From assembly GCA_002862805.1 (NCBI GenBank), contig PKEA01000104.1, positions 1-36,573 on the forward strand: 36,573 nucleotides of DNA, given 5' to 3'. The notes beneath the pieces were generated by a model. It was not told where the DNA came from. It saw only the letters and a program-made list of their open reading frames with translations, and made no database searches. Position numbers and translations under genes: made by a program. The stretch comes from Flavobacteriaceae bacterium. Its GTDB lineage: Bacteria > Bacteroidota > Bacteroidia > Flavobacteriales > Flavobacteriaceae. Positions 10,469 to 19,817 of this stretch are shown piece after piece (the stretch's first letter is position 1; every line of letters starts with the position of its first letter).

Positions 10469-12658
10469 TTATTTAGTAAATAATAACTCTCTATATTTAG
10501 TTAATGTCCACATTTCATCATCAACTAACAATTCTAATTTATCAGAATGATATCTAATTTCTTCAAAGAATGGTTTTACTTCATTACAATACGCAGCAGC
10601 TTGTTTTTCGGCATCAGTAAGTAAATTTGCTTTTTTACGAGCTTCAATCATTGCATCGATTTTAGAATTAATTCCTTCAATATGTCCAGAAATATCTTTA
10701 ATCATCTTAATTTGCTCTTTTGCAATAACTTCAAAATCTTTACCAAAAATTTCTTTTAAACCTCTTACATTATCAATTAATGTATTTTGATATTTTATAG
10801 CAGTAGGAACTACATGATTACGAGCAATATCACCAAGAACTCTTCCTTCAATTTGAATTTTCTTAGTATATTCTTCCAATTCAATTTCATAACGAGATTC
10901 AACTTCTATATGGTTCATTACTCCCATTTCTTCAAAAAGAGCAATTGCTTTTTTGGAAACTTTTGCCTTTAAAGCTTCAGGAGTAGTTTTATGATTACTT
11001 AAACCTCTTTTCTTAGCTTCTTTTTCCCAAGCTTCACTATATCCATCTCCTTCAAAAAGAATAGCTTTTGTTCCTTTAATATATTCTCTTAAAACATTAA
11101 AGATGGCATCATCCTTCTTCATGTCTTTCTTTTCTATCAAGGCATCAACCTCAGCTTTAAAGTCTTTCAACTGTTTTGCTACAATAGTATTTAAAGTAGT
11201 CATTGAAACTGCACAGTTTGCAGTAGAACCTACAGCTCTAAATTCAAATTTATTACCAGTAAAAGCAAAAGGAGAAGTTCTGTTTCTATCCGTATTATCT
11301 AAAAGTAAATCTGGAATTTTACCAACAACATTCAACTTTAAATCTGTTTTTTCTTCAGGAGATAATTTTCCTTTAGAAACACCTTCTAATTCTTCTAATA
11401 CTTTCGTTAATTGTTGCCCAATAAATACCGAAATAATTGCTGGCGGCGCTTCATTTGCCCCTAAACGATGATCGTTACTTGCAGACGCAATAGAAGCTCT
11501 TACTAATTCTTCATTATCATGAACCGCTTTTATTGTATTGATGAAAAACGTTAAGAATTGTAAGTTACTCATAGGCGTTTTACCTGGACTTAATAAATTA
11601 ATTCCAGTATCTGTAGCTAACGACCAGTTATTGTGTTTTCCTGAACCATTTACTCCTTTAAAAGGTTTTTCATGAAATAAAACTTTAAAATCATGTCGTT
11701 CTGCAACTTTTTGCATTACATCCATTAATAAAGAGTTATGGTCAACCGCTAAATTAGTTTCTTCAAAAATTGGAGCCAACTCAAATTGATTTGGCGCAAC
11801 TTCATTGTGACGTGTTTTTACTGGAATACCTAATAACATACATTGATTTTCCAAATCTCTCATGTATTGTAAAACACGTGTTGGAATTGAACCAAAATAA
11901 TGATCATCTAATTGTTGTCCTTTAGCAGAAGTATGACCCAATAATGTTCTACCAGTAGCCATTAAATCTGGACGAGAAGAAGCTAAAGCAGCATCAACTA
12001 AAAAATATTCTTGTTCCCAACCTAAAGTTGGTGTTATCTTTTTTACGTTTTTATCAAAATATTTTGCAACATCTGTCGCAGCAGCATCAATAGCAGTCAA
12101 TGCTCTTAATAAAGGTGTTTTATTATCTAAAGCTTCACCAGTGTAAGAAACAAAAACCGTTGGAATACATAAAGTTGTTCCAAAAATAAATGCTGGAGAT
12201 GTTGGATCCCAAGCTGTATAACCACGTGCTTCGAATGTATTTCTAATTCCACCATTTGGGAAAGAAGAAGCATCTGGTTCTTGTTGAACTAACTGCGTTC
12301 CTCCAAATTTTTCTACAGGATCACTTCCATCCATAGAGGTTTCAAAGAAAGCATCATGCTTTTCTGCAGTAGTACCAGTTAACGGTTGAAACCAGTGTGT
12401 ATAATGTGTAACATTTTTAGACAAAGCCCATTCTTTCATTCCCATTGCAATATGCTCTGCAATTTTTCTGTCAATTTTAGTTCCATGCTGCACTGCGCTT
12501 TGAACTGCTTTATATGCTTCACCGGTTAAGAAAAGACGCATTGCCTTATCATTAAAAACATTTGAACCAAAAATCTTAGACTTTCTGTCTAATTCTTCCA
12601 CAATAACAGGTTTTCTACCTGATGCGCTTTGTAAAGCTTGAAATCTTAAAGTTGCCAT
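10469..12658 (-). CDS. glnN: Glutamine synthetase type III
   Basis: GSIII makes glutamine from glutamate, ammonia and ATP (EC 6.3.1.2), the main ammonia-assimilating enzyme in many Bacteroidota. It begins MATLRFQALQSASGRKPVIV and has GSIII features: LGWEQEYFLVD, NQFELAPIFEETN, FHEKPFKGVNGSGKHNNWSL, RLGANEAPPAIISVF, DRNRTSPFAFTGNKFEFRAVG, and the long helical C-terminal part specific to this type. The 729-aa length is normal. The start is the ATG at 12656-12658. An in-frame ATG at 12700 lies upstream of the predicted mRNA start (TATATTTG box at 12698-12705) and cannot be used from that promoter. Three copies of an AATATTTAACCC-type motif around the promoter suggest nitrogen-linked control. Confidence 0.97.
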   Translation of the reverse strand: MATLRFQALQSASGRKPVIVEELDRKSKIFGSNVFNDKAMRLFLTGEAYKAVQSAVQHGTKIDRKIAEHIAMGMKEWALSKNVTHYTHWFQPLTGTTAEKHDAFFETSMDGSDPVEKFGGTQLVQQEPDASSFPNGGIRNTFEARGYTAWDPTSPAFIFGTTLCIPTVFVSYTGEALDNKTPLLRALTAIDAAATDVAKYFDKNVKKITPTLGWEQEYFLVDAALASSRPDLMATGRTLLGHTSAKGQQLDDHYFGSIPTRVLQYMRDLENQCMLLGIPVKTRHNEVAPNQFELAPIFEETNLAVDHNSLLMDVMQKVAERHDFKVLFHEKPFKGVNGSGKHNNWSLATDTGINLLSPGKTPMSNLQFLTFFINTIKAVHDNEELVRASIASASNDHRLGANEAPPAIISVFIGQQLTKVLEELEGVSKGKLSPEEKTDLKLNVVGKIPDLLLDNTDRNRTSPFAFTGNKFEFRAVGSTANCAVSMTTLNTIVAKQLKDFKAEVDALIEKKDMKKDDAIFNVLREYIKGTKAILFEGDGYSEAWEKEAKKRGLSNHKTTPEALKAKVSKKAIALFEEMGVMNHIEVESRYEIELEEYTKKIQIEGRVLGDIARNHVVPTAIKYQNTLIDNVRGLKEIFGKDFEVIAKEQIKMIKDISGHIEGINSKIDAMIEARKKANLLTDAEKQAAAYCNEVKPFFEEIRYHSDKLELLVDDEMWTLTKYRELLFTK

Positions 12659-12672
12659 AAAATAAATTTTAG

Positions 12673-12758
12673 AATATTTAACCCCATTATTTTGATGCAA
12701 ATATACTTAAAATAATTAAATAAAATATTTTAACCCTGTTTTTTATAGGGGTAATATT
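12673..12758 (-). promoter_or_regulatory. glnN promoter region with repeated AATATT(T)AACCC motif
   Basis: The minus-strand -7 box TATATTTG is at 12698-12705, and no TTG is found at the usual -33 distance. Three related motifs surround it (plus-strand reading): AATATTTAACCCC at 12673-12685, AATATTTTAACCCT at 12724-12737, and the inverted copy AGGGGTAATATT at 12747-12758. They fall in the leader, at about -33, and at about -57, so they look like operator or activator sites. Confidence 0.5.
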
Positions 12759-12791
12759 AAAATTAAGTGTATTTAAATGATCTTTACCCAT

Positions 12792-12819
12792 AAAAAAAGC
12801 TCAACGTTAGCTGAGCTTT
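12792..12819 (-). terminator. Terminator of the 12838-13359 lipoprotein gene
   Basis: Inverted repeat AAAGCTCA / TGAGCTTT with an 8-nt loop. On the minus strand it is followed by a run of Ts. It lies 18 nt beyond the stop codon of the lipoprotein gene. Confidence 0.75.
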
Positions 12820-12837
12820 ATATTTTACTTAATATTA

Positions 12838-13359
12838 TTACATTTTAATTTTTGTAATTTTAGATTCATCTAAATTATAGTGTTCAACAACCGAATCATA
12901 ATCGTTAAAATTAACTGCATCTGGGTTTTTATTTCCAAAATATGCAGGAATAATCACAACTCTAAAAACTTGATCTAACTTATATGAATTTGATAATCCA
13001 GGTAAATCGTATCCAAACAAATTAACTTGAGCATCATATCTTGTAAAGTCGTTATCGTAACCAAAATCTAAAGTACCATTATTAAAATAATATGTTTCAG
13101 GCATTGGTTTCCAAACATCTCCAGAAGAACCATAACTTGCTAAACGATACACTAAAACCATATCTGAAGAATAAATAGTATGTGGAAAGTTTAATACTAC
13201 ACTATATCCGCTGCCTGAATAAAAATCAACATTTGAATATTCAAAAACTTCACTTATAGTATCGTAATCTACATTATCAGATACAACTACATCTTCTCTA
13301 ACACAACTTTGTAACGTTATCATCCCAATAAGCGCTATCAATAAAGTAATTTTCCTCAT
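12838..13359 (-). CDS. Predicted lipoprotein of unknown function
   Basis: 173-aa protein with a signal ending in ITLQSC (lipidated cysteine at about 19), then a Tyr/Asp/Asn-rich mature region without transmembrane segments. Motifs such as SGYSVVLNFPHTIYSSDMVL and KLDQVFRVVIIPAYFG suggest a compact beta-rich domain. I do not recognise a family with a known role. It is a single gene with its own terminator (12792-12819) and is divergent from the small plus-strand gene at 13457. Nothing in the context gives a function. Confidence 0.78.
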   Translation of the reverse strand: MRKITLLIALIGMITLQSCVREDVVVSDNVDYDTISEVFEYSNVDFYSGSGYSVVLNFPHTIYSSDMVLVYRLASYGSSGDVWKPMPETYYFNNGTLDFGYDNDFTRYDAQVNLFGYDLPGLSNSYKLDQVFRVVIIPAYFGNKNPDAVNFNDYDSVVEHYNLDESKITKIKM

Positions 13360-13425
13360 AACTATATTTTTTTTAAGATTAATATAGCTTCAATAATTCA
13401 ATAGTCATGCCAAAACATTTTTTCT

Positions 13426-13433
13426 TAAGTTTG
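13426..13433 (+). promoter_or_regulatory. Promoter -7 box of the 47-aa protein gene
   Basis: TAAGTTTG matches TAnnTTTG and lies 23 nt before the ATG at 13457. No clear -33 element. Confidence 0.4.
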
Positions 13434-13456
13434 TAGTCTTTAAAAGAATTAAAAAA

Positions 13457-13600
13457 ATGGGAAGAAATAACGAACGAAACATAAAAAAGCATAACGATAA
13501 ATTACACAAGGAACAAGATAAAGCCAAAGCTAAGAAGGTTGCCCGTGCTGAAAAATTAAAAGAAATTACCCGTAAATTTAACGAGAATAAAAAAATATAA
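13457..13600 (+). CDS. Small highly basic 47-aa protein
   Basis: Short open frame (MGRNNERNIKKHNDKLHKEQ...) of 47 residues, overwhelmingly charged: about a third Lys/Arg plus many Glu/Asp/Asn, with no hydrophobic segment. It looks like a single amphipathic or coiled helix, as in nucleic-acid- or ribosome-associated small proteins. Support for it being real: a TAAGTTTG box 23 nt upstream, an A-rich stretch directly before the ATG, a matched terminator right after the TAA, and a near-perfect fit between promoter, frame and terminator. The antisense frame covering it is a shadow. The function is unknown. Confidence 0.65.
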   Translation: MGRNNERNIKKHNDKLHKEQDKAKAKKVARAEKLKEITRKFNENKKI

Positions 13601-13626
13601 AAACCTTTCATTTCTGAAAGGTTTTC
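13601..13626 (+). terminator. Terminator of the 47-aa protein gene
   Basis: Stem AAACCTTTCA / TGAAAGGTTT with a TTTC loop starts directly at the stop codon and ends in a short T-tract. It may also serve the minus-strand mutase gene, which ends at 13685. Confidence 0.75.
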
Positions 13627-13684
13627 TATTGCTTATTTAATAATCATTTGACAAGATGCTTCGTTCTTCGCATTGACAAACCGC

Positions 13685-16600
13685 TTACATATTCCTTCTG
13701 TACTGCCCACCAACTTCGAATAATCCTGAAGTAATTTGACCAAGTGTACAATATTTGGTAGCATCCATCAATAACTCAAATAAATTTTCGTTTTTAATAG
13801 CTGCTTCTTGTAATAGATTAATTTGCTCTTTTACTTTATCCGCATTACCTAGATGTAAATTTTCTAAAGTTTTAATTTGGAATAACTTCTCTTCTTCAGT
13901 TGCTCGAATTACTTCGGCAGGAATTACTGTCGGTGAACCTTTTGAACTTAAGAACGTATTTACTCCAATAATTGGGAATTCACCGGTATGTTTCAACGTT
14001 TCATAATATAAAGACTCTTCTTGTATTTTACTTCTTTGATACATGGTCTCCATTGCACCAAGAACCCCACCTCTTTCGGTAATTCTATCAAATTCTGTTA
14101 AAACAGCTTCCTCAACCAAATCAGTTAATTCTTCTATTATAAACGAACCTTGAATTGGATTTTCGTTTTTCGCTAAACCTAATTCCTTATTAATAATCAA
14201 CTGAATTGCCATTGCTCTACGCACTGATTCTTCTGTTGGAGTTGTAATCGCTTCATCATATGCATTGGTATGCAACGAATTACAGTTGTCATAAATTGCA
14301 TATAACGCTTGTAAGGTTGTACGAATATCATTGAAGTCGATTTCTTGAGCATGTAAAGAACGTCCTGATGTTTGAATATGGTATTTCAACATTTGAGCTC
14401 TTTCATTTGCCCCGTATTTTAACTTCATAGCTTTTGCCCAAATTTTACGAGCTACACGACCAATAACAGCATATTCTGGATCAATTCCGTTGGAGAAGAA
14501 AAATGATAAATTTGGCCCAAATGCATTAATATCCATTCCTCTACTTAAATAATACTCAACATATGTAAATCCATTTGCTAAAGTAAACGCTAATTGTGTA
14601 ATAGGATTGGCACCAGCTTCTGCAATATGATATCCTGAAATAGAAACCGAATAGAAATTACGAACATTTTCTTTAATGAAATATTCTTGAACATCTCCCA
14701 TTAAACGTAATGCAAACTCAGTTGAAAAAATACAGGTATTTTGCGCTTGATCTTCTTTTAAAATATCCGCCTGAACTGTTCCACGAACTTGTGCTAAGGT
14801 TTTTATTTTAATGTCGTTGTATACCTCTGCTGGTAACACTTGATCTCCCGTAACACCCAAAAGCATCAATCCTAAACCATCGTTTCCTTCTGGTAAAGCT
14901 CCGTTATAAGTAGGCCTTTCGGTTCCTTTTTCTTTGTAAATGGCTTTAATTTTAGCTTCAACCTCAGCTTCTAAACCGTTCTCTTTTATATATTTTTCAC
15001 AATTTTGATCAATTGCAGCATTCATAAAGAATCCTAGTAACATAGGTGCTGGTCCATTGATTGTCATAGAAACCGAAGTTGCTGGGTGACTTAAATCAAA
15101 TCCAGAATATAATTTCTTCGCATCATCTAAACAACAAATCGAAACTCCTGCATTTCCAATTTTACCATAAATATCAGGTCTGTGATCTGGATCATTACCG
15201 TATAAAGTTACCGAGTCAAAAGCAGTTGATAAACGCTTTGCTGGCATACCTAAAGAAACATAGTGAAAACGTCTGTTTGTTCTTTCTGGCCCACCTTCTC
15301 CTGCAAACATACGTGTTGGATCTTCACCTTCACGTTTGAATGGATATAATCCTGATGCAAATGGAAATTCACCTGGTACATTTTCTTGCAAATTCCATTT
15401 TAAAATATCGCCCCAAGCTTGATACTTTGGTAAAGCAATTTTAGGAATTTGAGAATGCGAAAGCGATTCTGTATGTGTTGCAATTTTAATTTCCTTATCA
15501 CGAACTTTAAAGCTGTAAACCGGATTTTTATATTTATTTACTTTTTCATCCCAAGTTTGAATTACTTCCCAATTGTATGGATCTAAATTCATTTTCACTC
15601 GGTCGAATTCTTTAACTAATAAAGAAACGAATTCTTTGTTTGAGTCATTAATTTGCAAAGACTCTTCAATAATTCCTGCTTTATCAAATTGAGGTAAATT
15701 TCCGTTAACTGATTCGATTGTTTTGAAAATTCCGTATAGTTTTTGAGCCACTTCAACTTGCGTTAAAACAGTTTCATCATACTTACGATTATTTTCTGCA
15801 ATTTCAGATAAGTAACGCGTTCTATGCGGAGGAATTACGAAAATTTTCTCGCTCATTTCACGTGTAATCTCAAAAGTAGATTTTAGATCAGATTCTGTTT
15901 TCTCTACAATTTTATCCATTATAGACTTATACAACGTATTCATTCCTGGATCATTGAACTGAGAAGCAATAGTTCCAAAAACGGGCATTTCATCTGGATT
16001 TATATCCCAAAGATTATGATTACGCTGGTATTGTTTTTTCACATCGCGAATTGCATCAAGCGCTCCACGTTTGTCAAATTTATTTAAAGCTACTAAATCG
16101 GCGAAATCAAGCATGTCAATTTTCTCTAATTGAGTTGCAGCACCAAATTCTGGAGTCATAACATAAAGAGAAACATCAGAATGATCCATAATTTCAGTAT
16201 CACTTTGTCCAATTCCAGAAGTTTCTAAAACAATTAAATCATATTTAGCTGCTTTTAAAACTTGAATCGCTTCAGCCACATATTTAGACAAAGCTAAGTT
16301 AGATTGACGAGTTGCTAACGAACGCATGTATACTCTAGAATTATTAATAGCATTCATACGAATTCTATCCCCTAGAAGCGCTCCTCCTGTTTTACGTTTT
16401 GAAGGATCGACTGAAATTAATCCGATAGTTTTCTCTGGAAAATCAATTAAAAATCGACGAACTAATTCATCAACTAAAGATGATTTTCCTGCTCCTCCTG
16501 TTCCTGTAATTCCAAGAACCGGAATTTTAGACGTTTCGTTTGTTTTGTGAATTTTCTCTAAAGTTGCTTTTGCAATTTCAGGGAAATTTTCAGCTGCCGA

Positions 16601-17110
16601 AATAACACGAGCAATTTCTCTTGGGTTTTTATTTTCTAAATGATCTGCTTCAGTTGTTAGTTTATCTCCAATTGGATAATCAGCACGTTTTACCAAATCA
16701 TTAATCATTCCTTGAAGACCCATTGCTCGGCCGTCGTCTGGAGAATATACTTTTTCAATACCATAAGCATGAAGTTCTTCAATCTCTACAGGGAGAATAA
16801 CTCCGCCTCCACCAGCAAATATTTTAATGTGTCCTGCTCCTTTTTCAGTTAGTAAATCGAACATGTATTTTAAATATTCGGTATGACCACCTTGATAAGA
16901 AGTCATTGCAATAGCATTTGCATCTTCTTGAATAGCTGTATTTACAACCTCTTCTACACTTCTATCATGCCCTAAATGAATTACTTCACACCCAGTAGCC
17001 TGGATAATTCTTCTCATTATGTTAATAGCCGCATCATGTCCATCAAAAAGAGATGCCGCAGTAACAATTCTTACTTTATTATTAGGGATATAAGGTTGTT
17101 GTTGTTCCAT
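13685..17110 (-). CDS. icmF: Fused B12-dependent acyl-CoA mutase (IcmF-type, isobutyryl-CoA mutase-like)
   Basis: 1141-aa single-chain enzyme with the IcmF domain order. First is an N-terminal cobalamin-binding domain (about 12-140) with DGHDAAINI holding the axial His25 and GGGGVI. Next is a MeaB-like G-protein chaperone (about 195-410) with Walker [10 protein letters not shown] at 203-211 and NKFD at 343-346. Last is a mutase TIM-barrel substrate domain (about 560-1110). IcmF enzymes interconvert isobutyryl- and n-butyryl-CoA with adenosylcobalamin and carry their own GTPase for cofactor loading. The position equivalent to the methylmalonyl-CoA mutase substrate arginine is Gln790 ([11 protein letters not shown] versus FMVRNTYIF), which argues against methylmalonyl-CoA. 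Many annotations simply say methylmalonyl-CoA mutase. It stands alone, divergent from the DUF4197 gene. Confidence 0.9.
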   Translation of the reverse strand: MEQQQPYIPNNKVRIVTAASLFDGHDAAINIMRRIIQATGCEVIHLGHDRSVEEVVNTAIQEDANAIAMTSYQGGHTEYLKYMFDLLTEKGAGHIKIFAGGGGVILPVEIEELHAYGIEKVYSPDDGRAMGLQGMINDLVKRADYPIGDKLTTEADHLENKNPREIARVISAAENFPEIAKATLEKIHKTNETSKIPVLGITGTGGAGKSSLVDELVRRFLIDFPEKTIGLISVDPSKRKTGGALLGDRIRMNAINNSRVYMRSLATRQSNLALSKYVAEAIQVLKAAKYDLIVLETSGIGQSDTEIMDHSDVSLYVMTPEFGAATQLEKIDMLDFADLVALNKFDKRGALDAIRDVKKQYQRNHNLWDINPDEMPVFGTIASQFNDPGMNTLYKSIMDKIVEKTESDLKSTFEITREMSEKIFVIPPHRTRYLSEIAENNRKYDETVLTQVEVAQKLYGIFKTIESVNGNLPQFDKAGIIEESLQINDSNKEFVSLLVKEFDRVKMNLDPYNWEVIQTWDEKVNKYKNPVYSFKVRDKEIKIATHTESLSHSQIPKIALPKYQAWGDILKWNLQENVPGEFPFASGLYPFKREGEDPTRMFAGEGGPERTNRRFHYVSLGMPAKRLSTAFDSVTLYGNDPDHRPDIYGKIGNAGVSICCLDDAKKLYSGFDLSHPATSVSMTINGPAPMLLGFFMNAAIDQNCEKYIKENGLEAEVEAKIKAIYKEKGTERPTYNGALPEGNDGLGLMLLGVTGDQVLPAEVYNDIKIKTLAQVRGTVQADILKEDQAQNTCIFSTEFALRLMGDVQEYFIKENVRNFYSVSISGYHIAEAGANPITQLAFTLANGFTYVEYYLSRGMDINAFGPNLSFFFSNGIDPEYAVIGRVARKIWAKAMKLKYGANERAQMLKYHIQTSGRSLHAQEIDFNDIRTTLQALYAIYDNCNSLHTNAYDEAITTPTEESVRRAMAIQLIINKELGLAKNENPIQGSFIIEELTDLVEEAVLTEFDRITERGGVLGAMETMYQRSKIQEESLYYETLKHTGEFPIIGVNTFLSSKGSPTVIPAEVIRATEEEKLFQIKTLENLHLGNADKVKEQINLLQEAAIKNENLFELLMDATKYCTLGQITSGLFEVGGQYRRNM

Positions 17111-17208
17111 ATGTAATTTTATATAAAATTAAAGCGTGCAATTTACGAATTTAATAATTTTTATTCCACACTTTTCAATAGATTTTATGGCTTTTTAAAA
17201 AAAGATAC

Positions 17209-17216
17209 TATATTTG
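17209..17216 (+). promoter_or_regulatory. Promoter -7 box of the DUF4197 gene
   Basis: TATATTTG, a perfect TAnnTTTG match, 25 nt before the ATG at 17242, in the spacer between divergent genes. Confidence 0.5.
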
Positions 17217-17241
17217 ATTTATTAAAGAAAAAAAGATTTTT

Positions 17242-17952
17242 ATGAAAAAGATTACACTGAGTTTATTCGCTTTTACATTATTTGGATGCGCAGAAATGCA
17301 ACAAGTTCTCGATCAATTACCACAAGAAACAGTTGGGTTGAGTCAATTAGATATTTCTAATGGGTTAAAAGAAGCTTTAGATAAAGGAATTGATCAACAA
17401 GTATCAAAACTTACAGCAACTGACGGTTTTTTTAAAAATGAAGCTGTTAAAATTTTATTGCCTGAAGAACTACAAACAGTAGACACAAAATTACGTCAAA
17501 TAGGTTTATCAAGTTTAGCTGATGAAGGTTTAAAAGTACTTAATAGAGCAGCTGAAGATGCCGTAAAAGAAGCTACTCCTATTTTTGTAGATGCGGTTAA
17601 AAATATGTCGTTTAATGATGCTAAGAATATATTAATGGGAGACAATACTGCGGCAACAACTTATTTACAAAGTTCAACATCTACAGCATTGTATGGAAAA
17701 TTTAATCCTGTAATTAAAAATTCATTCGCTAAAGTAGGAGCAGATAAAGTTTGGACAAATATTATTACTAAATACAATGCTATTCCATTTGTAAACAAAG
17801 TAAACCCAGACTTAACAGACTATACTACCAATAAAGCAATGGAAGGTGTATTTAAAATGATTGCAGTTGAAGAGCAAAATATTAGAGGTAATTTTAGCGC
17901 AAGATCTTCTGATTTACTGAAAAAAGTTTTTGCCTTACAAGACAAAAAATAG
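17242..17952 (+). CDS. DUF4197 domain lipoprotein
   Basis: 236-aa predicted lipoprotein: a short signal ending in FTLFGC (cysteine at 16), then a DUF4197 domain over nearly the whole mature chain. Family-like parts are LSQLDISNGLKEALDKGIDQ, FFKNEAVKILLPEEL, GLSSLADEGLKVLNRAAEDA and the C-terminal TTNKAMEGVFKMIAVEEQNI with RSSDLLKKVF. The family is widespread in Gram-negative bacteria as a periplasmic or outer-membrane helical protein without an assigned activity. It has its own promoter and ends before a strong bidirectional terminator at 18085-18109. Confidence 0.9.
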   Translation: MKKITLSLFAFTLFGCAEMQQVLDQLPQETVGLSQLDISNGLKEALDKGIDQQVSKLTATDGFFKNEAVKILLPEELQTVDTKLRQIGLSSLADEGLKVLNRAAEDAVKEATPIFVDAVKNMSFNDAKNILMGDNTAATTYLQSSTSTALYGKFNPVIKNSFAKVGADKVWTNIITKYNAIPFVNKVNPDLTDYTTNKAMEGVFKMIAVEEQNIRGNFSARSSDLLKKVFALQDKK

Positions 17953-18084
17953 TTTATAAAATTTTAGCATTCAATAACATACATATAACAAAACCTTAAC
18001 ATAAAACAAAAAAAATATTTAGATATTTGCAGTGTTATAAAAGAAGAAATTCTCATATTTGGTTAGGTTAGTTAGAAAAAATAT

Positions 18085-18109
18085 CCACGTCTTAGGGCGT
18101 GGTTTTTTT
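18085..18109. terminator. Bidirectional terminator
   Basis: 7-bp stem (CCACGTC / GGCGTGG, one G-U pair) closed by a TTAG tetraloop and followed by seven Ts on the plus strand. On the minus strand the same stem is followed by ATATTTTTTC. It serves the DUF4197 gene from the left and the receptor-like gene ending at 18108 from the right. A short independent RNA upstream of it (about 18030-18109) is possible: a GATATTTG box, one or two changes from the -7 consensus, lies near 18020. Confidence 0.8.
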
Positions 18110-18911
18110 ATGCAATACGATTATGCAATTCTTTGAAATATTTAAAAGCCTTTAATAATCTAGAACCATACCACGAAAACATTTCCCCATCTACAAAAAC
18201 CGTAATGGCATGATGGGTAAATCGTCCTATTTCAAATGCGTGTTCGTCTTTGAAAGGGAAAGGTTCAGAAGAAAGAAAAACATAGTCTGGATCACCTTCT
18301 AAACGAATTTTCTTCAACTCAACTTCTGGATAACGCCCTTCTTTTGTTAGATAAATATTCTGGAAATGATTCAATTTCAATAACTCATTAATAAACGTGT
18401 TATTTCCTGCTACCATGTATGGATTAGCCCAAATAAAATAAGCTGCTTTTTTAATTGGTTTATTTTGTATAAAATTTTGGAAATCTTGATATGCAAAATT
18501 GATTTTATCCATCCATTTTTGAGCATTTGTTCGTTTATTGAAAATTTCTCCAAAATCTCGTATCATATGATTGTTATCTTCAATAGAATAAATATCGGTA
18601 ACCCAAACCGGACAAATTTGTCTTAATTCTTCAACAATTTCTTTCGTATTTTCTTCTTTATTACAAATGACAATATCGGGTTGAAGCGCTTTTATTTTAT
18701 CAAATTTGATATTTTTTGTTCCGCCAACAATCGCTTTTGTAGCTTTAAAATAAATAGGATGAATACAAAATTTAGTTATACCAACAATAGAATCTTCCAA
18801 GCCCAAATCAACTAATAATTCAGTTTGAGAAGGCACTAAAGAAACAATTCGTTTTGGAACTGACTCAAAAGTATGCGAAATTCCTATTTGATCTGTAAAA
18901 GATTTTATCAC
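18108..18911 (-). CDS. Helical-backbone metal/cobalamin receptor-like protein
   Basis: 267-aa protein of the BtuF/FhuD-type substrate-binding fold: PKRIVSLVPSQTELLVDLGL, VGGTKNIKFDKIKALQPDIVIC and VFVDGEMFSWYGSRLLKAF. Normal members bind vitamin B12 or iron chelates in the periplasm for an ABC importer. This one has no signal peptide or lipobox: the chain starts directly at the first domain, so it may be cytoplasmic and need not be a transporter subunit. No ABC permease or ATPase is adjacent. The start is GTG (18909-18911), directly after the pyrF stop codon with no spacer, which suggests translational coupling to pyrF. Confidence 0.85.
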   Translation of the reverse strand: MIKSFTDQIGISHTFESVPKRIVSLVPSQTELLVDLGLEDSIVGITKFCIHPIYFKATKAIVGGTKNIKFDKIKALQPDIVICNKEENTKEIVEELRQICPVWVTDIYSIEDNNHMIRDFGEIFNKRTNAQKWMDKINFAYQDFQNFIQNKPIKKAAYFIWANPYMVAGNNTFINELLKLNHFQNIYLTKEGRYPEVELKKIRLEGDPDYVFLSSEPFPFKDEHAFEIGRFTHHAITVFVDGEMFSWYGSRLLKAFKYFKELHNRIA

Positions 18912-19730
18912 TTATTTATTTTCTAAAATAAACTTCATTTCTTGCTGCAACTTCAAAGCTTCTTCTCTCGCTTTTTCAGCAAAATCAATTTCATTTGAAG
19001 CATAAATAATTCCACGAGAAGAATTTATCAATAACCCAACATTCTCGTTCATTCCGTATTTACAAACTTCAGATAAACTTCCGCCTTGCGCACCAACCCC
19101 TGGAACTAGTAAAAAACTATTTGGAACCATTTTTCTAATTTCGGTAAAATATTCTGCTTTGGTAGCACCAACAACATACATCAAATTTTCAGAATTTTTC
19201 CAACTTTTAGAAGTTTCTAAAACTGTTTTATACAACTCTTTACCCTCTACTTTTTTTGTTTGAAAATCATAAGCACCTTCATTAGACGTTAAAGCCAACA
19301 TAATTGTATGCTTATTTTCAAAAGCTAAAAAAGGCTCAACAGAATCTTTCCCCATATAAGGCGCAACGGTAACCGAGTCAAAATTTAAATCTTCGAAAAA
19401 AGCTTTCGCATACATTGAAGAAGTATTTCCAATATCTCCTCGTTTTGCATCGGCAATGGTAAAAATTTCAGGATACTTTTCGTTGATATAATTAATTGTT
19501 TTTTCTAAAGATTGCCAACCTTTAATTCCAAAAGCTTCATAAAAAGCAGTATTTGGTTTATATGAAACACATAAATCGTGCGTTGCATCAATAATTGCTT
19601 TATTAAATTCGAAAATTGGATCTTCAGTATTCAATAAATGTTTTGGAATTTTATTTAAATCGACATCTAAACCAATACATAAGAATGATTTTTTAGATTG
19701 AATTTGTTGTTCTAGTTGTTGTGTTGTCAT
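18912..19730 (-). CDS. pyrF: Orotidine 5'-phosphate decarboxylase
   Basis: Decarboxylates OMP to UMP (EC 4.1.1.23), the last step of de novo UMP synthesis. It belongs to the longer type 2 class (272 aa): [18 protein letters not shown] at the N-terminus, the catalytic motif [37 protein letters not shown], and the phosphate-binding [13 protein letters not shown] with [10 protein letters not shown]. The first codons are unusually CA-rich (ATG ACA ACA CAA CAA), echoing the CA-rich leaders of pyrG, guaA and purM. It is separated from prfA by a terminator at 19781-19806, so it must have its own promoter in the roughly 50 nt upstream, where I see only a degenerate TA-N3-TTTG. Confidence 0.97.
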   Translation of the reverse strand: MTTQQLEQQIQSKKSFLCIGLDVDLNKIPKHLLNTEDPIFEFNKAIIDATHDLCVSYKPNTAFYEAFGIKGWQSLEKTINYINEKYPEIFTIADAKRGDIGNTSSMYAKAFFEDLNFDSVTVAPYMGKDSVEPFLAFENKHTIMLALTSNEGAYDFQTKKVEGKELYKTVLETSKSWKNSENLMYVVGATKAEYFTEIRKMVPNSFLLVPGVGAQGGSLSEVCKYGMNENVGLLINSSRGIIYASNEIDFAEKAREEALKLQQEMKFILENK

Positions 19731-19780
19731 TGTAAATTAACTTAATACAAAAATGCAAAATATATTTAAAAGTAGGCTAT

Positions 19781-19806
19781 AAAAAAAGCCTCAATAAATG
19801 AGGCTT
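19781..19806 (-). terminator. Terminator of prfA
   Basis: Stem AAGCCTCA / TGAGGCTT with a 5-nt loop. On the minus strand it is followed by a run of Ts. It lies 11 nt beyond the prfA stop codon. Confidence 0.8.
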
Positions 19807-19817
19807 GTATTTATAAA

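Noticed and set aside
10787..11471. Plus-strand frames inside glnN (61 and 122 codons)
   Set aside because: Antisense shadows of a well-supported glutamine synthetase gene; no independent signals.
13405..13611. 68-codon minus-strand frame with hydrophobic residues
   Set aside because: It is the antisense shadow of the 47-aa basic protein (Lys codons read backwards give Phe/Leu), and it crosses the terminator hairpin.
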